Shown in pieces: positions 39,170-40,444 of a stretch of 40,444 nucleotides of DNA. The DNA is from a bacterium Ga0077546 (GTDB lineage: Bacteria > Cyanobacteriota > Vampirovibrionia > Obscuribacterales > Obscuribacteraceae). How positions within the stretch are numbered: position 1 is the stretch's first letter; every line of letters begins with the position of its first letter. Where the stretch lies: positions 1 through 40,444 of the forward strand of contig LNEX01000496.1 of assembly GCA_001464165.1 (NCBI GenBank), read 5' to 3'. The notes under the pieces are model-generated. The model ran no database searches. It saw only the letters and a list, made by a program, of their open reading frames with translations, and had not been told where the DNA came from. Position numbers and translations under genes: made by a program.

Positions 39170-40444
39170 TTAGTTGTCTTTATCGTATAGGCCACTGCCG
39201 AGTGAATCATTGTGATCTTTTGGTAGCGTGCGCCAGCTGCCAGTGATGACACCGGTGGCGCTTGCATCAATGGTGCCTGCTTGTTCCAGTTGATCCATCT
39301 TTTGTAGCAGCGAGGCGTAGTTGCGGGTCAATTGCACTGTGGTTGGATGCCTGTCTCCGAGCCCCTGATCACAAATTTTCATTCCTGCCTGGTAGGCTCC
39401 TTTGGCGAGTTGATATTTTTTCTGAGCATAATAGATGCTGGCTAGGTTCTGCCAACCGCAGGCTACGTCAGGGTGGGTGGGTCCGAAGTTGTCGGCAACC
39501 ACTTCGATAAAGCGACGAGCATAGTCTTCACATTCTTGGAATTTCCTTTGGAAGTAGCAGATTTTCCCAAGATTGCTAAGAGCCTGAGCCAATAATACTT
39601 TGTTTGGATCGGTTGCTTTTTCTTTGAGTTTGAGAGCGCGAAGATAGTATTGTTCTGCCAGGCCAAAGTTGCGGGTACGACTGCAAATACCAGCAATCTC
39701 ATCAATGCACTCAATGACGCGCTCTGGGTGCGAAACTTCGGCCTTTTGCAGCAGGGAGAGCCAGATTTCTAGGGCGTTGTCTGTCTTGTTGGTGAGCAGG
39801 TATTGTTTTGCCTTGCGCACCTGTGTGTCCCATTCTTCTTCTTTGGCGGCTTCTTCACTTGTCTCTTCATCCTCGACTGTTGTGTCGGATCCATCATCAT
39901 TGTCTTCGTCGCCAGGTTTGTACCACTGTAGTTCTTTGAGGGCCTGGGTGACGTCAATGTCAGCTCTTTCGGCGTAGTCAAAGGCAATGTTGGCGTGTTC
40001 TTGGCTGAGTTTCTTGTCGTGTACCAGTTTTCGGCAGCGCTCCGCTCGCTCTAAAGTCTTGCCGTCTAGAGTGCCAGCAATCAAGAGCATTTGTGTTAGC
40101 ACAGTAGAGTTGTGTTTGGCGATTTCGTAGGCATCTTGGACTTGCGAGTCGTTGATGCTGCCAAGGCTTTTGAGGAAGTCGTAGAGTGACACGTGTTCAG
40201 CTTTTTCTGCCGGGGTTTCTTCTCTTGCTTCTTCGGCTTCGGTGAGAAGAGTTTCTAGTGCTTGTTCGACAGTGACGCCGTCTTTAACTGATTGAATGAC
40301 AGAGCGGGCATCTGTTATGGTGATTTCTTGATCAGCCATCATGGTTTGCACTAAGAGAGCCGCTTGCAAAAGTTTTCTGGTGACAAGCTTTTCTTGCATT
40401 AAGACTTGTCCAACCGGTTCTTTATTGATCAGGCCTAGCTCAAG
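39170..40444 (-). CDS. TPR protein with MshEN-like N-terminal repeats (5' end outside window)
   Basis: The frame stays open past the ATG at 40399 to the window edge, and the extra residues (ELGLINKEPVGQVLMQEKLV) look like genuine protein. So the true start is beyond 40444. The N-terminal part has repeats of the LG-x-L-x-x-x-x-x-(I/V)-T-x-x-x-L-x-x-AL-x-x-Q type, as in the MshEN/GSPII_E_N domains of pilus ATPases. After a Glu/Asp-rich linker come kinesin-light-chain-like TPRs (NFGLAEQYYLRALKLKEK, KFQECEDYARRFIEVV, KYQLAKGAYQAGMKIC). Probably a scaffold or regulator. Convergent with the TadE-like gene, 14 bases between stops, which hints at a pilus link. Confidence 0.8.
   Translation of the reverse strand, partial: LELGLINKEPVGQVLMQEKLVTRKLLQAALLVQTMMADQEITITDARSVIQSVKDGVTVEQALETLLTEAEEAREETPAEKAEHVSLYDFLKSLGSINDSQVQDAYEIAKHNSTVLTQMLLIAGTLDGKTLERAERCRKLVHDKKLSQEHANIAFDYAERADIDVTQALKELQWYKPGDEDNDDGSDTTVEDEETSEEAAKEEEWDTQVRKAKQYLLTNKTDNALEIWLSLLQKAEVSHPERVIECIDEIAGICSRTRNFGLAEQYYLRALKLKEKATDPNKVLLAQALSNLGKICYFQRKFQECEDYARRFIEVVADNFGPTHPDVACGWQNLASIYYAQKKYQLAKGAYQAGMKICDQGLGDRHPTTVQLTRNYASLLQKMDQLEQAGTIDASATGVITGSWRTLPKDHNDSLGSGLYDKDN

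Overview
The window is a gene-dense bacterial chromosome segment of moderate GC content, with genes on both strands. I see no phage or insertion-sequence genes, no rRNA, no tRNA and no CRISPR array. Gene content points to a relative of the cyanobacterial lineage: a folate-biopterin-type transporter, a cyanophycinase-like peptidase, a PPK2 polyphosphate kinase, many glycine-rich secreted proteins and TPR proteins. My best guess is Vampirovibrionia/Melainabacteria, order Obscuribacterales, a group known for polyphosphate accumulation. This is inference from gene content, not from a marker gene.

Layout. 1-5391 (minus strand): an operon running coaE, a membrane-anchored unknown, ppk2 and an OsmC-family gene, closed by a strong terminator at 2048-2080, then a folate-biopterin-type transporter and a SAM methyltransferase cut by the window edge. 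6096-7042 (plus): a DUF6941-like protein and a small secreted protein. 7084-9738 (minus): a secreted protein with two retropepsin domains. 9881-10813: panC. 10914-12036: two unknowns. 12073-14702 (minus): a divergent ketol-acid reductoisomerase homologue apparently co-transcribed with two exported proteins. It is divergent from an opine-dehydrogenase-like gene at 14908-16185.

16642-21816 (plus) is a four-gene unit: two paralogous proteins of unknown family, a cyanophycinase-like S51 peptidase and a GH2 glycosidase, closed by a terminator. 22036-25114 (minus) carries a histone-deacetylase-family enzyme, an M20 amidohydrolase and a small membrane protein. 25667-31476 (plus) carries a secreted protein, a large HExxH protein split by an apparent frameshift, a repeat-encoded micropeptide ORF, an orphan OmpR/PhoB-type response regulator and an unknown. 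A PhoB-like spaced direct repeat lies between the last two. 31486-33618 (minus) is mutL. 33716-37083 (plus) has a small unknown followed by three consecutive double-YbjQ-domain proteins. 37489-38181 is a LOG-family protein, 38559-39155 a TadE-like pilin, and 39170-40444 (minus) a TPR protein whose start lies beyond the window.

The strongest leads for new biology are: the KARI homologue lacking the catalytic lysine and one metal-binding glutamate, next to an opine-dehydrogenase homologue that seems to lack its catalytic histidine; the unknown paralogue pair with the cyanophycinase-like and GH2 enzymes; the (WQLK)n micropeptide ORF; the CoaE with a long repeat-containing tail overlapping a membrane-protein gene; and the YbjQ tandem array.
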